NCBI GenBank assembly: GCA_025210455.1
Contig: JAOARQ010000017.1
Coordinates: 1 to 64,000 of the forward strand
DNA: 64,000 nt
Origin: Pelagimonas sp.
GTDB taxonomy: Bacteria; Pseudomonadota; Alphaproteobacteria; Rhodobacterales; Rhodobacteraceae
Reading direction: 5' to 3'
The notes beneath the pieces are model-generated. The model was not told the DNA's origin and ran no database searches. It was given only the letters and a program-made list of their open reading frames with translations. Within the stretch, counting starts at the first letter, position 1, and every line of letters starts with the position of its first letter. This document shows positions 53,908 through 63,183 of the stretch, piece after piece. The position numbers and the translations under genes were made by a program.

Positions 53908-54831
53908 ATGGCGTTGCTGAATTTCCGCAAAAAAGAAGCCAAACCCGGTGCCAGCAATGGCGAGCTTGAGGCCTTTCTAAAGGGCTATTCGATCGAGGTG
54001 ATGCCGCGCACCGCTGGCAAAGTCGAAGATTTCCGCGATCTGCTGCCCGCAGGCACCCGTGTTTACATCGCACACATCGAAGGCACACCCATCGAAGACA
54101 TGGTGGCCACTGCCAAGCGCATCAAAGCCGAAGGCTATGACGTGATGCCCCACTTCCCGGCGCGCATCATCAAGGACAAGGCCACTCTGGCAGACTGGAT
54201 CGCGCAATATCAGGGCGAAGCGGATGTCAAACAGGGCCTGATTCTGGCCGGTGGCGTGGCCAAGCCGCATGGCGACTTTGACAGCTCGATGCAGCTGCTG
54301 GAAACCGGGCTGTTCGATCAAGCGGGCTTTACCAATCTGCACGTGGCTGGCCACCCCGAGCCAAACCTCGACATCGACCCGGATGGCGCACGCACAAACA
54401 CCTATGCGGCGCTGGACTGGAAACAGGAGTTCTCCAAGCGCACCGACGCTGACATGGCGCTGGCCACACAGTTCTGCTTTGAAGCTGAGCCAGTGATCGC
54501 CTGGGCCAATGAACTGGCCGAACGCGGCATGAACCTGCCGATTCACATCGGCATTGCAGGTCCGGCCAAGCTGCAGACCATGATCAAATTCGCCATCGCC
54601 TGCGGTGTTGGCCCCTCTTTGAAAGTGCTGCAAAAGCGCGCCAAGGATGTGACCAAGCTGTTGCTGCCGCATGAGCCCACCGAGGTTCTGTCGGATCTGG
54701 CAGCACACAAGGCGGCCAACCCTGATTTCAACATCACGCAGGTGCATTTCTTCCCACTGGGCGGCATCAAGACCAACGCCAACTGGGCCATTGAGCACGG
54801 CGGCGAAAGCACCAAGCCCGTGAACGCCTAA
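53908..54831 (+). CDS. Methylenetetrahydrofolate reductase family protein
   Basis: The 307-residue protein is a TIM-barrel MTHFR-like enzyme: YSIEVMPRTAGKVEDF, GYDVMPHFPARII, LILAGGVAKPHGDFDSSMQLL and FTNLHVAGHPEPN. It reduces 5,10-methylene-THF to 5-methyl-THF, or runs in reverse when methyl groups are burned. The FAD-binding details differ from E. coli MetF. AAGGAGG just before the ATG at 53908 decides the start over one 7 codons earlier. It lies between the small Virulence_fact protein and a methyl-THF:corrinoid methyltransferase. Confidence 0.88.
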   Translation: MALLNFRKKEAKPGASNGELEAFLKGYSIEVMPRTAGKVEDFRDLLPAGTRVYIAHIEGTPIEDMVATAKRIKAEGYDVMPHFPARIIKDKATLADWIAQYQGEADVKQGLILAGGVAKPHGDFDSSMQLLETGLFDQAGFTNLHVAGHPEPNLDIDPDGARTNTYAALDWKQEFSKRTDADMALATQFCFEAEPVIAWANELAERGMNLPIHIGIAGPAKLQTMIKFAIACGVGPSLKVLQKRAKDVTKLLLPHEPTEVLSDLAAHKAANPDFNITQVHFFPLGGIKTNANWAIEHGGESTKPVNA

Positions 54832-54903
54832 GCACCATTTTCACATGTACGACCCGCGCCGGGCCCAACACCCCGGCGCATTACCAACGGAGAGACCCCG
54901 CCC

Positions 54904-55968
54904 ATGACCCGCACCATTGTCGAGTCGAAGACAAAGACCACCATTATCGGCTTCGACCAGCCCTTTACCGTCATCGGTGAACGCATCAACCCCACAGGTC
55001 GCAAGATCCTGAACACTGAACTTGAAGCCGGCGATTTCAGCCGCGTTGAGGCCGATGCGGCCGCTCAGGTGGCTGCGGGTGCCGGTATTCTTGATATCAA
55101 CTCGGGTGCTGTTTTCTCAAACAAAATGGCCGAAGATCCGCGCTATGCGGACAACAACTTTGTTGAGCCAGACCTGATGCGCAAGCTGGTGGAAGTGGTT
55201 CAGAACGTGACCGACACCCCGCTGTGCATCGACTCATCGGTGCCCGGCGCGCTTGAGGCCGGTCTGGAAGCCGCACAGGGCCGCCCGCTGCTGAACTCGG
55301 TCACAGGCGAAGAAGAGCGTCTGGAACTGGTTCTGCCGCTGGTCAAGAAATACAATGTTCCTGTTGTCGCGATCTCAAACGATGACACCGGCATTTCGGA
55401 AGATCCCGAAGTGCGCTTTGCCGTTGCGAAAAAGATCGTCGAACGCGCCGCAGACTTTGGCATTCCCGCGCATGACATCGTGGTTGACCCGCTGGTTATG
55501 CCAATCGGCGCCATGGGCACCGCTGGCCTGCAGGTGTTCGAACTGAACCGCCGCCTGCGTATGGAACTGGGTGTGAACACCACCTGCGGCGCGTCGAACA
55601 TTTCCTTTGGCCTGCCCAACCGCCACGGCATCAACAACGCCTTCCTGCCCATGGCGATGGCCACCGGCATGACCTCTGCGATCATGAACCCGGTTGCTCT
55701 GCCCATCGGCCCCAAGAAAATCGCCGAAAAGAAAGCCGAAGTCGAAGCCGCCGGTGTGGTTCTGCCCGAAGGCATGGACGACGAAACCTTTGTGAAGCTC
55801 TTTGGCATGGGTTCGACCAAGCCACGCGCTGGTAAGGAAATGGAAGCCATCCGCGCAGCCAACTTCCTGACCAACAATGACGATGGTGGTGCTGAATGGA
55901 TCAAATTCAACAAATCACCTGACGATGCAGCCGGTGGCCGTGGCGGCCGCCGCCGCCGCCGCGGCTAA
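54904..55968 (+). CDS. Methyltetrahydrofolate:corrinoid methyltransferase (pterin-binding domain)
   Basis: The 354-residue protein is a single pterin-binding TIM barrel: VIGERINPTGRK, GAGILDINSGAV, CIDSSVPGALEAGL, NSVTGEEERLELVLPL and VDPLVMPIGAMG. It moves a methyl group between methyl-THF and a corrinoid protein. In Rhodobacterales such stand-alone domains serve as one part of a split B12-dependent methionine synthase or in methyl catabolism. The last ~15 residues are a Gly/Arg-rich tail (GGRGGRRRRRG). No corrinoid-binding protein is encoded nearby. Confidence 0.9.
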   Translation: MTRTIVESKTKTTIIGFDQPFTVIGERINPTGRKILNTELEAGDFSRVEADAAAQVAAGAGILDINSGAVFSNKMAEDPRYADNNFVEPDLMRKLVEVVQNVTDTPLCIDSSVPGALEAGLEAAQGRPLLNSVTGEEERLELVLPLVKKYNVPVVAISNDDTGISEDPEVRFAVAKKIVERAADFGIPAHDIVVDPLVMPIGAMGTAGLQVFELNRRLRMELGVNTTCGASNISFGLPNRHGINNAFLPMAMATGMTSAIMNPVALPIGPKKIAEKKAEVEAAGVVLPEGMDDETFVKLFGMGSTKPRAGKEMEAIRAANFLTNNDDGGAEWIKFNKSPDDAAGGRGGRRRRRG

Positions 55969-55981
55969 GTCAGAGCACACC

Positions 55982-56010
55982 AAAGGCGGGGATTTCCCCG
56001 CCTTTTTTAT
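55982..56010 (+). terminator. Terminator of the one-carbon operon
   Basis: AAAGGCGGGG and CCCCGCCTTT form a 10-bp stem around ATTT, with a T-run at 56003-56008. Confidence 0.88.
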
Positions 56011-56019
56011 TTGTATTGA

Positions 56020-56271
56020 TTATTCACACCGGCGCGAACACAGGTTTTCACAGGGAATACCATCGTTATCGCCATCTCTGCGCCCTTGGCCACATTGCAC
56101 CAGTTTATAGCAGGCCTCTTGGCAAGACCGCAGCCGTTTGCAGCTGACATTGCGGCAGTCAAAGGCTTGAACCAATTGCAGTTCCTGCAATCTCTGGGTC
56201 GGGGTTTTGGGCTCAGAAGCATGGGCGGTCATGGCAAAAACGGCAAAAAACAGGGCGAGTCCCAAACGCAT
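56020..56271 (-). CDS. Small exported Excalibur-domain protein
   Basis: The 83-residue protein has a signal peptide (1-18, TAHA) and a cysteine-rich body ending in GDNDGIPCENLC, the Excalibur calcium-binding-like motif. Six cysteines before that motif suggest disulfides. It is likely a periplasmic or surface protein of unknown role. It converges with the one-carbon operon. Confidence 0.82.
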   Translation of the reverse strand: MRLGLALFFAVFAMTAHASEPKTPTQRLQELQLVQAFDCRNVSCKRLRSCQEACYKLVQCGQGRRDGDNDGIPCENLCSRRCE

Positions 56272-56461
56272 TTGCGGCTCCTTTCAAAATTAACTTTGGT
56301 TAATAAACTTCTAAAATCAGGCTCATAGCCCCGGACAGGCACAAGCGCAAGCCGACGGCTGTTAGCGCTTAGAATGCCGCAATTGCACGGTTCCCCTTGC
56401 GCCCAAGCCCTAAGGTTGTCATATGCAAAAGGGAATTTATGTGCCCGAGGGAGTAGCGGAC

Positions 56462-56776
56462 ATGACCACTTTCGATGATCGTGAAAATGCGTTCGAAAAC
56501 AAATTCGCTCATGACGAGGAAATGAAGTTCAAAGCGCAGGCGCGCTGCAACAAACTGCTGGGTCTCTGGGCCGCAGAGCTGCTGGGCAAAACAGGCGCTG
56601 ACGCTGATGCCTATGCGGTCGAAGTTGTGAAGTCCGACTTTGAAGAAGCAGGCCACGAAGACGTTGTACGCAAAGTGGTTGGCGATCTGGATGGCAAAGC
56701 CACTGCTGAAGACATCCGTGCCAAAATGGTGGAACTGCTGCGCGTCGCGCAGGATCAGATCATGAACGAAGCCTGA
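56462..56776 (+). CDS. F1-ATPase inhibitor zeta subunit (DUF1476)
   Basis: The 104-residue helical protein starts MTTFDDRENAFENKFAHDEEMKFKAQARRN-like and matches the alphaproteobacterial zeta subunit, which blocks reverse ATP hydrolysis by the F1 motor. The inhibitory N-terminal part (DDRENAFENKFAHD) is intact. The ATG at 56462 gives the usual length. A terminator follows directly. Confidence 0.92.
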   Translation: MTTFDDRENAFENKFAHDEEMKFKAQARCNKLLGLWAAELLGKTGADADAYAVEVVKSDFEEAGHEDVVRKVVGDLDGKATAEDIRAKMVELLRVAQDQIMNEA

Positions 56777-56800
56777 CATCTGTCAGGATGCAAGAACGGA

Positions 56801-56827
56801 ACGCGCCTGACCGGGCGCGTTTTTTTT
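56801..56827 (+). terminator. Terminator after the zeta subunit gene
   Basis: ACGCGCC and GGCGCGT form a 7-bp stem around a 6-base loop, followed by seven Ts. Confidence 0.85.
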
Positions 56828-56915
56828 AAGTAAATTCTAGTCGTTAGAATCCAAGCTTTAACAAAGCGATTGGGCACCTCTGATACTCTGCGCAGGGTTG
56901 GTAATGGGGTGACTT

Positions 56916-58775
56916 GTGGTGAAGGTGGCAACTGAGAACGCAACAGATCTGGCAAAGCGCGGGATTCCTCTGGTGATGGGGGCAGCCCTAGTCTGGCTGT
57001 TGTGGCACAAATCGCAAACGTTGGATTGGGCGCTGGTTGGCGAAGCCTTTTATGCTATCCCCGCCTGGCGCTGGATCGCAGCGGCCCTGGCCACTGTCGC
57101 CAGCTTCTGGGCTATCGCCCAATATGATGTGGTTGCGCATCGTCATTTTCAAACCGGCATCCCGGATCGCCCGGCGCGTATGGCGGGGGCCTCTGCCATT
57201 GCGGTGGGGCAGACCACCGGGTTTGGCCCGGTTGTAGGCGCGGCCCTGCGCTGGCGGTTGATGCCCGCCATGGGGCATGGCCATGTTCTGCGCATAACCG
57301 GTTTTGTCACCCTGTGTTTCTTTGTCTCCTGGGGGCTGATTGTCCTCAGCTTTTCCCTACCCGTCTTGGCTGGGATTGGCTGGATTGCCCCTTTTGCCTT
57401 TGCGCTGGGGCTGGGCGCGCTTTGTCTTGCCTTGTTGCGCTTTCCCAAGATGGCCCCTTTGGGGCGCAGGATTGATCTGCCATCGCTGCGCGCCATGGTG
57501 CAACTGGTCATGCTGGCCGCCACGGATCTTGTGTTTGCTGGTCTGGCGCTCCATCTGCTTTTACCGCCAGAAATGGCGGTGCCGCTGTTCCCGCTGATTG
57601 CAGCCTTCACGCTGGCGCTTGGGGCGGGAATGGTGGGTGGCACCCCTGGGGGGGTTGGCCCGTTTGAGCTGGCGCTGGTGGCCATTTTACATGAGGTCAA
57701 TGCCAATGGGCTTGCCGCCGCATTGATCGGCTTTCGGCTGGTCTATTACGCTATTCCCTGCCTGCTGGGCGCGTTTTACGCCTTTGTGGCGACGCCCGTG
57801 CGCAAACGCCAGAAACGTGCGAAAACCTCGGATGTGTTTCGTGGCTCGCGCGCAGAACATCCGATTGCCGCGCAAAATACCACTGTCCCGATTGTCGGGC
57901 TGCGGGCGCAGGGATGCGCTATGCAGTCATCCCAATCGCTGACCTTGTTTCTGGGCGCGACAGACGGGGCGCTGCGCGATCTCGTGCGCGATCTGCAACG
58001 ACAGGCCTTGGCGCGCAACCGTTTGCCCTGCATGTATAAACTGAATGGTCGCGATGCCAGCACCATGCGTTCCTTGGGATGGGCCGTGCATCCTTTTGCG
58101 GTGGATGCGATCATCGACACCCAGAGCTTTACACTTGAGGGATCGGAACGCCGCCAGCTGCGCCGTGCTTTGCGCAAAGCCGATAAGGCCGGGATCAAGG
58201 TTGGCCCGCTGACCACACCCAAGTGGTCAGAGCTGGAAACCATCCATCACGCCTGGGAAGCGCCCCATGGTCAGGAACGTGGCTTTACCATGGGCCGTTT
58301 TTGCCCACATTATCTGGAAGACAAACCTCTCTATGGCGCGTGGTACAAAGGTCGGCTGATTGCCTATGCCTCGGCTGTTGTGGGCGACAACGGGATGGCG
58401 CTGGACCTGATGCGCCACTATCCGGAATTGCCCCCCGGCACCATGCACCGGCTGATCCACTGCATGATCGAAGATGCCTGTGAAAAAGGCATCAAAGAAC
58501 TCAGCCTTGCGGCCCTGCCCCATCCCAGCCTGCCGCCTAAACTGGCGGATTGCGCAGGGCTGACCCGGTTCAAAACCTGCTTTGCCCCGCGTTGGAAGCC
58601 GCTTTACATTGCAGCACCAAACCACCTGTCTTTGCTGGCTGCGGCCTATGACATACGTCAGACAATCCTAAGCCCCGAGCCGTTGGAAATGGACACTGTA
58701 AACCTGTGGCATTCAGACAGCCTGCTCGAACAGAACAGTCCCTCACAAAATGCCAAGCTGACCGAAGCCGGGTGA
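56916..58775 (+). CDS. MprF-like lipid aminoacyltransferase with short flippase part
   Basis: The 619-residue protein joins an N-terminal membrane region (about 15-300, seven or eight segments, with GGTPGGVGPFELALVAIL typical of the lysyl-PG flippase family) to a C-terminal DUF2156 domain (about 345-600; GSERRQLRRALRKADKAGI, AWEAPHGQERGFTMGRF). MprF proteins transfer an amino acid from charged tRNA to a membrane lipid and flip the product. The membrane part is shorter than in S. aureus MprF. The lipid may be phosphatidylglycerol or ornithine lipid. The start is one of two GTG codons in tandem. Confidence 0.85.
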   Translation: MVKVATENATDLAKRGIPLVMGAALVWLLWHKSQTLDWALVGEAFYAIPAWRWIAAALATVASFWAIAQYDVVAHRHFQTGIPDRPARMAGASAIAVGQTTGFGPVVGAALRWRLMPAMGHGHVLRITGFVTLCFFVSWGLIVLSFSLPVLAGIGWIAPFAFALGLGALCLALLRFPKMAPLGRRIDLPSLRAMVQLVMLAATDLVFAGLALHLLLPPEMAVPLFPLIAAFTLALGAGMVGGTPGGVGPFELALVAILHEVNANGLAAALIGFRLVYYAIPCLLGAFYAFVATPVRKRQKRAKTSDVFRGSRAEHPIAAQNTTVPIVGLRAQGCAMQSSQSLTLFLGATDGALRDLVRDLQRQALARNRLPCMYKLNGRDASTMRSLGWAVHPFAVDAIIDTQSFTLEGSERRQLRRALRKADKAGIKVGPLTTPKWSELETIHHAWEAPHGQERGFTMGRFCPHYLEDKPLYGAWYKGRLIAYASAVVGDNGMALDLMRHYPELPPGTMHRLIHCMIEDACEKGIKELSLAALPHPSLPPKLADCAGLTRFKTCFAPRWKPLYIAAPNHLSLLAAAYDIRQTILSPEPLEMDTVNLWHSDSLLEQNSPSQNAKLTEAG

Positions 58776-58853
58776 TCACAGCCCAATCTGCCTGAGCGAC
58801 TTGCCTTTTACGCCAAGCTCTGGCCAGATGCCGCAAACAGAACGGTTTCCAAA

Positions 58854-59723
58854 ATGAACGCTACGCTGCGCGCCTGCCTTTGGATGACAGGGGCCATCCT
58901 TTCTTTTACGCTGATGGCCGTCGCCGGGCGCGAGGTCAGCCTTGATCTTGATACTTTCGAGATCATGCTGTTTCGCTCTTTGATCGGGATCGGGGTTGTG
59001 TTGTCTTTTGCCGGGCTTACGGGCACTTGGCGGCAGATTTCCTGCCAGCAACTGCCGTTGCATTTCATCCGCAACCTTGGGCATTTCGCCGGGCAGAACC
59101 TTTGGTTTTATGCGCTGACGGTGCTGCCCTTGGCGCAGGTCTTTGCGTTGGAATTCACCACCCCCTTCTGGGTCATGGTGCTGGCCCCGCTGGTCCTGGG
59201 TGAAGCTCTGACAAAAAATCGCATTCTGGCCGCTTTGGTCGGATTTATCGGCATTCTTGTGGTCACTCGCCCCAACCCCTCCAGCTTTGAGATCGGCCAG
59301 CTGGCCGCCGCTGCCGCCGCCATTGGCTTTGCCGCATCAGCTGTGTTCACCCGCCTGCTGACACGCCGCCAGTCAGTGACCTGCATTCTGTTCTGGCTGA
59401 CGGTAATGCAGGCGATCTTTGGACTGATCTGTGCAGGCTTTGATGGGCAGATCCGCGTGCCGTCGACTGAAAGCCTGCCATGGGTGGTTGTCATCGCCCT
59501 TGCCGGGCTTTTGGCACATTACTGCATCACAACCGCGCTGAGCCTTGCGCCCGCCAGTGTGGTGATCCCGGTGGATTTCGCCCGCCTGCCCATTATCGCC
59601 ATCGTTGGGATGATTTTTTATCACGAACCTTTCGAAGTCTTTGTTTTATTGGGCGCACTCATCATCTTTGGCGCGAATTACGCAAACATAAGGTTCGAAT
59701 TACGGGAAAAGCCTGTTACATAA
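58854..59723 (+). CDS. DMT/EamA-family transporter
   Basis: The 289-residue protein has ten predicted membrane helices in two EamA repeats (for example FALEFTTPFWVMVLAPLVLGE and SVVIPVDFARLPIIAIVGM). Family members export amino acids, nucleobases or other small metabolites. The substrate cannot be told. It follows the MprF-like gene by 78 bases. Confidence 0.9.
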   Translation: MNATLRACLWMTGAILSFTLMAVAGREVSLDLDTFEIMLFRSLIGIGVVLSFAGLTGTWRQISCQQLPLHFIRNLGHFAGQNLWFYALTVLPLAQVFALEFTTPFWVMVLAPLVLGEALTKNRILAALVGFIGILVVTRPNPSSFEIGQLAAAAAAIGFAASAVFTRLLTRRQSVTCILFWLTVMQAIFGLICAGFDGQIRVPSTESLPWVVVIALAGLLAHYCITTALSLAPASVVIPVDFARLPIIAIVGMIFYHEPFEVFVLLGALIIFGANYANIRFELREKPVT

Positions 59724-59744
59724 ACGTGACGCGGCTTGGGTGCA

Positions 59745-59775
59745 GGTCAATGTGACGTTCCGTCAAAGATTGACC
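59745..59775. promoter_or_regulatory. Nested dyad before the FadL-type porin gene
   Basis: GGTCAAT/ATTGACC forms outer 7-bp arms. TGACG/CGTCA forms inner 5-bp arms around TTC. The outer right arm overlaps a TTGACC at 59770-59775 that could act as a -35 element, with a poor -10 (TAGGGT) 18 bases on. A regulator bound here would block that promoter. Confidence 0.45.
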
Positions 59776-59849
59776 CCTCGGCAAATCGCCGCCTAGGGTT
59801 TTCAACAGGAGAACGCCCGAGCGCAATTCGGGAACGTAGGGATAGACAC

Positions 59850-61109
59850 ATGAAAAAAACTTCGCTCAGCGCCGCGATTGTTGCGCTTTCAGCCAGCACG
59901 GCCCTTGCAGGCGGTCTGGACCGCTCGGGTCAGAGCATTTCCGCCATTTTCAATGATGCAGGCACCGCCAATGTGTCATTTGGGTCGGTCACGCCAAAAA
60001 TCAAGGGGCGCGACAAGGCCGGTGCAGGCACATACAGTGTTGGAGAAAGCTATTCTCAGATTGGCCTCAGCTACACCGGTGCAATCAACGACAAGCTGAA
60101 CTACGCGGTGATCATGGATCAGCCCTTTGGCGCGGACATCAACTATGACTCTAGCCCACTGACCACCCAACTGGGGGGCACAAAGGCCGAACTGGGATCG
60201 ACTGCGCTGACATTCGTTGGGCGCTATCGTGTCAGTGATCGCTTTAGCGTTTTTGCAGGGATCGGTGTTCAACAGGTGGATGCCAATATCACGCTGAACG
60301 GCATAGCCTATCGCAACTCGCTGGCAGTTGGTGCTGTTGCCAAACGGGCTGGCGTCAATGCCCGCACTCTTGGGGCAGCTCTGCAGCCCAACCCGGCACG
60401 CGCGCAAGCCATTGCGGCACTTGGTGGTGCGGCAACTGTTGGCGCGCTTGGGACACAGGTGCAGCGCACCGCGATAGGTCTGGCACGTGCAGGCGGCTAT
60501 CAGGTGTCGCTCAAGCAAAGCACTGCGCCAAACTTTGTCATCGGTGCAGCCTATGAAATCCCGGATATCGCGTTCCGGGTATCGGGTGCCTATCGCTTTG
60601 AAACCGAGCACGAAGCTGACGCAACTGAAAACTTCGCCGGCACCATTCAGACCAACAAGATCAAATACAAGACCCCGGCCAGCTTCAATCTGGATTTCCA
60701 GACCGGCATCGCCAAGGGCACCCTGCTGACCGCAGGCCTGCGCTGGACCGAATTCTCAAAGGTTGATCTGGTTCCGACCCTGCTGGGCAGCGATCTGGTG
60801 AATGTGGACGACACCACCACCTATTCGCTGGGTCTGGCGCGCCAGTTCTCGGATGCGCTGGTGGCCTCGGTCACGCTTAACTATGAACCAGAAGACAGCA
60901 ACAAGCTGAAATCACCGCTTGGGCCAACCAATGGGTCCAAAGGCATCACCATCGGTGCACGCTATAGCAAGGACAACATGAAGATTTCCGGCGGTCTCAA
61001 CTTCACCAAACTGGGTGATGCAGAGGCGGAAATCGCTGGTGTTGGCCGCGCGGCCTTTTCGGACAACTCAGCCATGGGCTGGGGTTTGAAAGCAGAGTTC
61101 ACCTTCTAA
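59850..61109 (+). CDS. FadL-family outer-membrane transport protein
   Basis: The 419-residue protein has a signal peptide (1-20, STALA), begins after cleavage with GGLDRSGQSISAIFND as FadL homologues do, and is beta-barrel-like, ending in aromatic WGLKAEFTF with terminal Phe. FadL proteins carry fatty acids and other hydrophobic compounds across the outer membrane. The ATG at 59850 follows AGGGA and begins the signal peptide. Confidence 0.9.
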   Translation: MKKTSLSAAIVALSASTALAGGLDRSGQSISAIFNDAGTANVSFGSVTPKIKGRDKAGAGTYSVGESYSQIGLSYTGAINDKLNYAVIMDQPFGADINYDSSPLTTQLGGTKAELGSTALTFVGRYRVSDRFSVFAGIGVQQVDANITLNGIAYRNSLAVGAVAKRAGVNARTLGAALQPNPARAQAIAALGGAATVGALGTQVQRTAIGLARAGGYQVSLKQSTAPNFVIGAAYEIPDIAFRVSGAYRFETEHEADATENFAGTIQTNKIKYKTPASFNLDFQTGIAKGTLLTAGLRWTEFSKVDLVPTLLGSDLVNVDDTTTYSLGLARQFSDALVASVTLNYEPEDSNKLKSPLGPTNGSKGITIGARYSKDNMKISGGLNFTKLGDAEAEIAGVGRAAFSDNSAMGWGLKAEFTF

Positions 61110-61132
61110 GATCTCTGATGTGACATTCGATG

Positions 61133-61161
61133 AAACGCCCGGGCCACTGCCTGGGCGTTTT
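61133..61161 (+). terminator. Terminator after the FadL-type gene
   Basis: AAACGCCCGGGC and GCCTGGGCGTTT pair over 12 positions (one G-T) around CACT, and the T-run continues by one base. Confidence 0.8.
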
Positions 61162-61241
61162 GCTTTGTGCCCTCAAAGCTTCTGGTTTGACCTGACCGGG
61201 AAGTCGGATTAATCCAGAGCCAAGCAAAAAAGAGACTGACC

Positions 61242-62102
61242 ATGTATTACCCAACCGCTCAGGCCTGGCGCGATGCGCCGCAAAAACGTGTTGTTTTGTT
61301 TGCCATGTCGGGTCTGGGCAAAACCCATGTGTCGAACATCCTGCGCGACAGTGGTGATTGGTTTCACTACTCGGTCGATTACCGCATCGGCACCCGCTAT
61401 ATGGGGGAATATATCGCCGATAACGCCAAGCGCGAGGCGATGAAGAACCCCTTTTTGCGCGAGTTGCTGATGTCGGATTCGATCTATATCGGCTCTAACA
61501 TCACCTTTGAAAACCTCTCGCCGCTGTCCTCTTATCTGGGCAAACCGGGCAATCCAGACATGGGCGGGTTGGCGATGGATGAATACCGCCGCCGTCAAAA
61601 GCAGTTTGAACAGGCCGAAGTGCAGGCGCTGCTGGATACCAATCACTTTATCCGCCGTTCCGAAGAGCTCTATCAATATCCGCATTTCATCTGCGACACC
61701 GGTGGGTCAATCTGCGAATGGGTGACGCCGGAAAACCCGGATGATCCGGTGCTGAAAGCCGTGTCAAGTCAGGCGCTGATGGTCTGGATCAAAGGCACCG
61801 AAGAGCACACCGCCGCGCTGATTGATCGCTTCGACAGGGCGCCCAAGCCCATGTCTTACAACCCGCTGTTTCTGGAACGTTGCTGGGCCGAATATCTCGA
61901 TCTCAGCGGATTGTCAGAAGCGCAGGTCAACCCCGATGCTTTCATTCGCTGGACCTATGGGCAGGCGCTGGCCAACCGTCAGCCGCTTTACGAAAAGATG
62001 GCGCAGCAATGGGGCGTCACCATCGAAGCCTCTGATATGGCGGGGGTCAGCAGTCAGGATGATTTCATCACGCTGATCGCAGAGGCCCTGCCCACCGCGT
62101 GA
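61242..62102 (+). CDS. P-loop ATPase-like protein of unknown function
   Basis: The 286-residue protein has a Walker A-like loop SGLGKTHVSN near residue 25, then YRIGTRYMGEYI and a later CDTGGSICEWV, which may replace Walker B. It resembles small kinases (shikimate or gluconate kinase fold), but I do not recognise a named family. It lies 103 bases before metA in the same direction, which may hint at a link to methionine supply. Confidence 0.82.
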   Translation: MYYPTAQAWRDAPQKRVVLFAMSGLGKTHVSNILRDSGDWFHYSVDYRIGTRYMGEYIADNAKREAMKNPFLRELLMSDSIYIGSNITFENLSPLSSYLGKPGNPDMGGLAMDEYRRRQKQFEQAEVQALLDTNHFIRRSEELYQYPHFICDTGGSICEWVTPENPDDPVLKAVSSQALMVWIKGTEEHTAALIDRFDRAPKPMSYNPLFLERCWAEYLDLSGLSEAQVNPDAFIRWTYGQALANRQPLYEKMAQQWGVTIEASDMAGVSSQDDFITLIAEALPTA

Positions 62103-62205
62103 TCCGTCGAGGATAGCCCGCGAGGGCTTGACGAGACGCCAGCCACACCTAAGTTGCCCTAACGCACAGCGCCAATAACGGCTCTGCATATCCAAGGACT
62201 CTGTT

Positions 62206-63156
62206 ATGCCTATCAAACTGCCCTCTGACCTGCCTGCCTTTGACGTTCTTTCGAACGAAGGCGTGATGGTCATGTCCGAGCAGCTGGCAGCCAAACAGGA
62301 TATCCGGCCGATGCGTATCGCGCTTCTTAATCTCATGCCGAAGAAGATCCAGACAGAAAACCAGTTTGCCCGCCTGATTGGCGCCACGCCTTTGCAGGTG
62401 GAACTGACGCTGATCCGCATGTCTGAACACAAAACCCGCAACACCGCCGCCGAACATATGGAGGCCTTCTATCGCCCCTTCTCTGACATCAAGGAAAGCG
62501 GTGAAAAGTTTGACGGGCTGATCATCACCGGCGCCCCGATTGAACATCTGCCCTTTGATCAGGTCACCTATTGGGACGAGCTGTGCGACGTCTTTGACTG
62601 GACCCAGACCCATGTGCATTCCACCTTGGGTGTCTGCTGGGGGGGCATGGCGATGATCCACTATTTCCACGATGTTGCCAAACACATGCTGGATGCCAAA
62701 GCCTTTGGCGCTGTGCGCCATCACAACCACGCCCCAACCTCGCCCTATCTGCGGGGGTTCTCGGATGATATGGTTATACCGGTGTCCCGCTGGACCGAGC
62801 TGAAGCGGGAAGAAATCACAGCCGCGGGCCTGCCGATCCTGATCGACAGCGAAGAAACCGGCCCCTGTCTGGTGAATGATCCCGCGCATCGCGCGCTCTA
62901 TATCTTCAACCATCTTGAATATGACAGTGGCACGCTCAAGGAAGAATATGATCGCGATGTTGAGGCAGGAAAGCCCATCAATGTTCCGGCCAACTACTAC
63001 CCGGAAGATGATCCCACCCGCGAACCGCAGAACCGCTGGCGCAGCCATGCACATCTGCTTTACGCAAATTGGATCCATGAACTGTATCTGACCACCCCGT
63101 TTGACATTTCTCAGATCGGGGAGACCCAGACAGACCTTCGCGGCCATAGCGCATAG
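62206..63156 (+). CDS. metA: Homoserine O-acyltransferase, predicted acetyl-CoA type
   Basis: The 316-residue enzyme activates homoserine for methionine synthesis. The nucleophile is Cys144 (LGVCWGGMA), and the catalytic His and Glu lie in FNHLEYD. The specificity residue in GAPIEHLPF is Glu113. In this family Glu at that place favours acetyl-CoA and Gly favours succinyl-CoA, so the product is probably O-acetylhomoserine despite the common succinyltransferase name. AGGA lies 7 bases before the ATG. I saw no SAM riboswitch in the 103-base leader. Confidence 0.94.
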   Translation: MPIKLPSDLPAFDVLSNEGVMVMSEQLAAKQDIRPMRIALLNLMPKKIQTENQFARLIGATPLQVELTLIRMSEHKTRNTAAEHMEAFYRPFSDIKESGEKFDGLIITGAPIEHLPFDQVTYWDELCDVFDWTQTHVHSTLGVCWGGMAMIHYFHDVAKHMLDAKAFGAVRHHNHAPTSPYLRGFSDDMVIPVSRWTELKREEITAAGLPILIDSEETGPCLVNDPAHRALYIFNHLEYDSGTLKEEYDRDVEAGKPINVPANYYPEDDPTREPQNRWRSHAHLLYANWIHELYLTTPFDISQIGETQTDLRGHSA

Positions 63157-63183
63157 GATCAGGCCAAATAAGATCAGGGGCCA

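Noticed and set aside
62103-62205. SAM-II or SAM/SAH riboswitch before metA
   Set aside because: Alphaproteobacterial met genes often carry one, but I could not match the conserved core or pseudoknot in the 103-base leader or before the P-loop gene.
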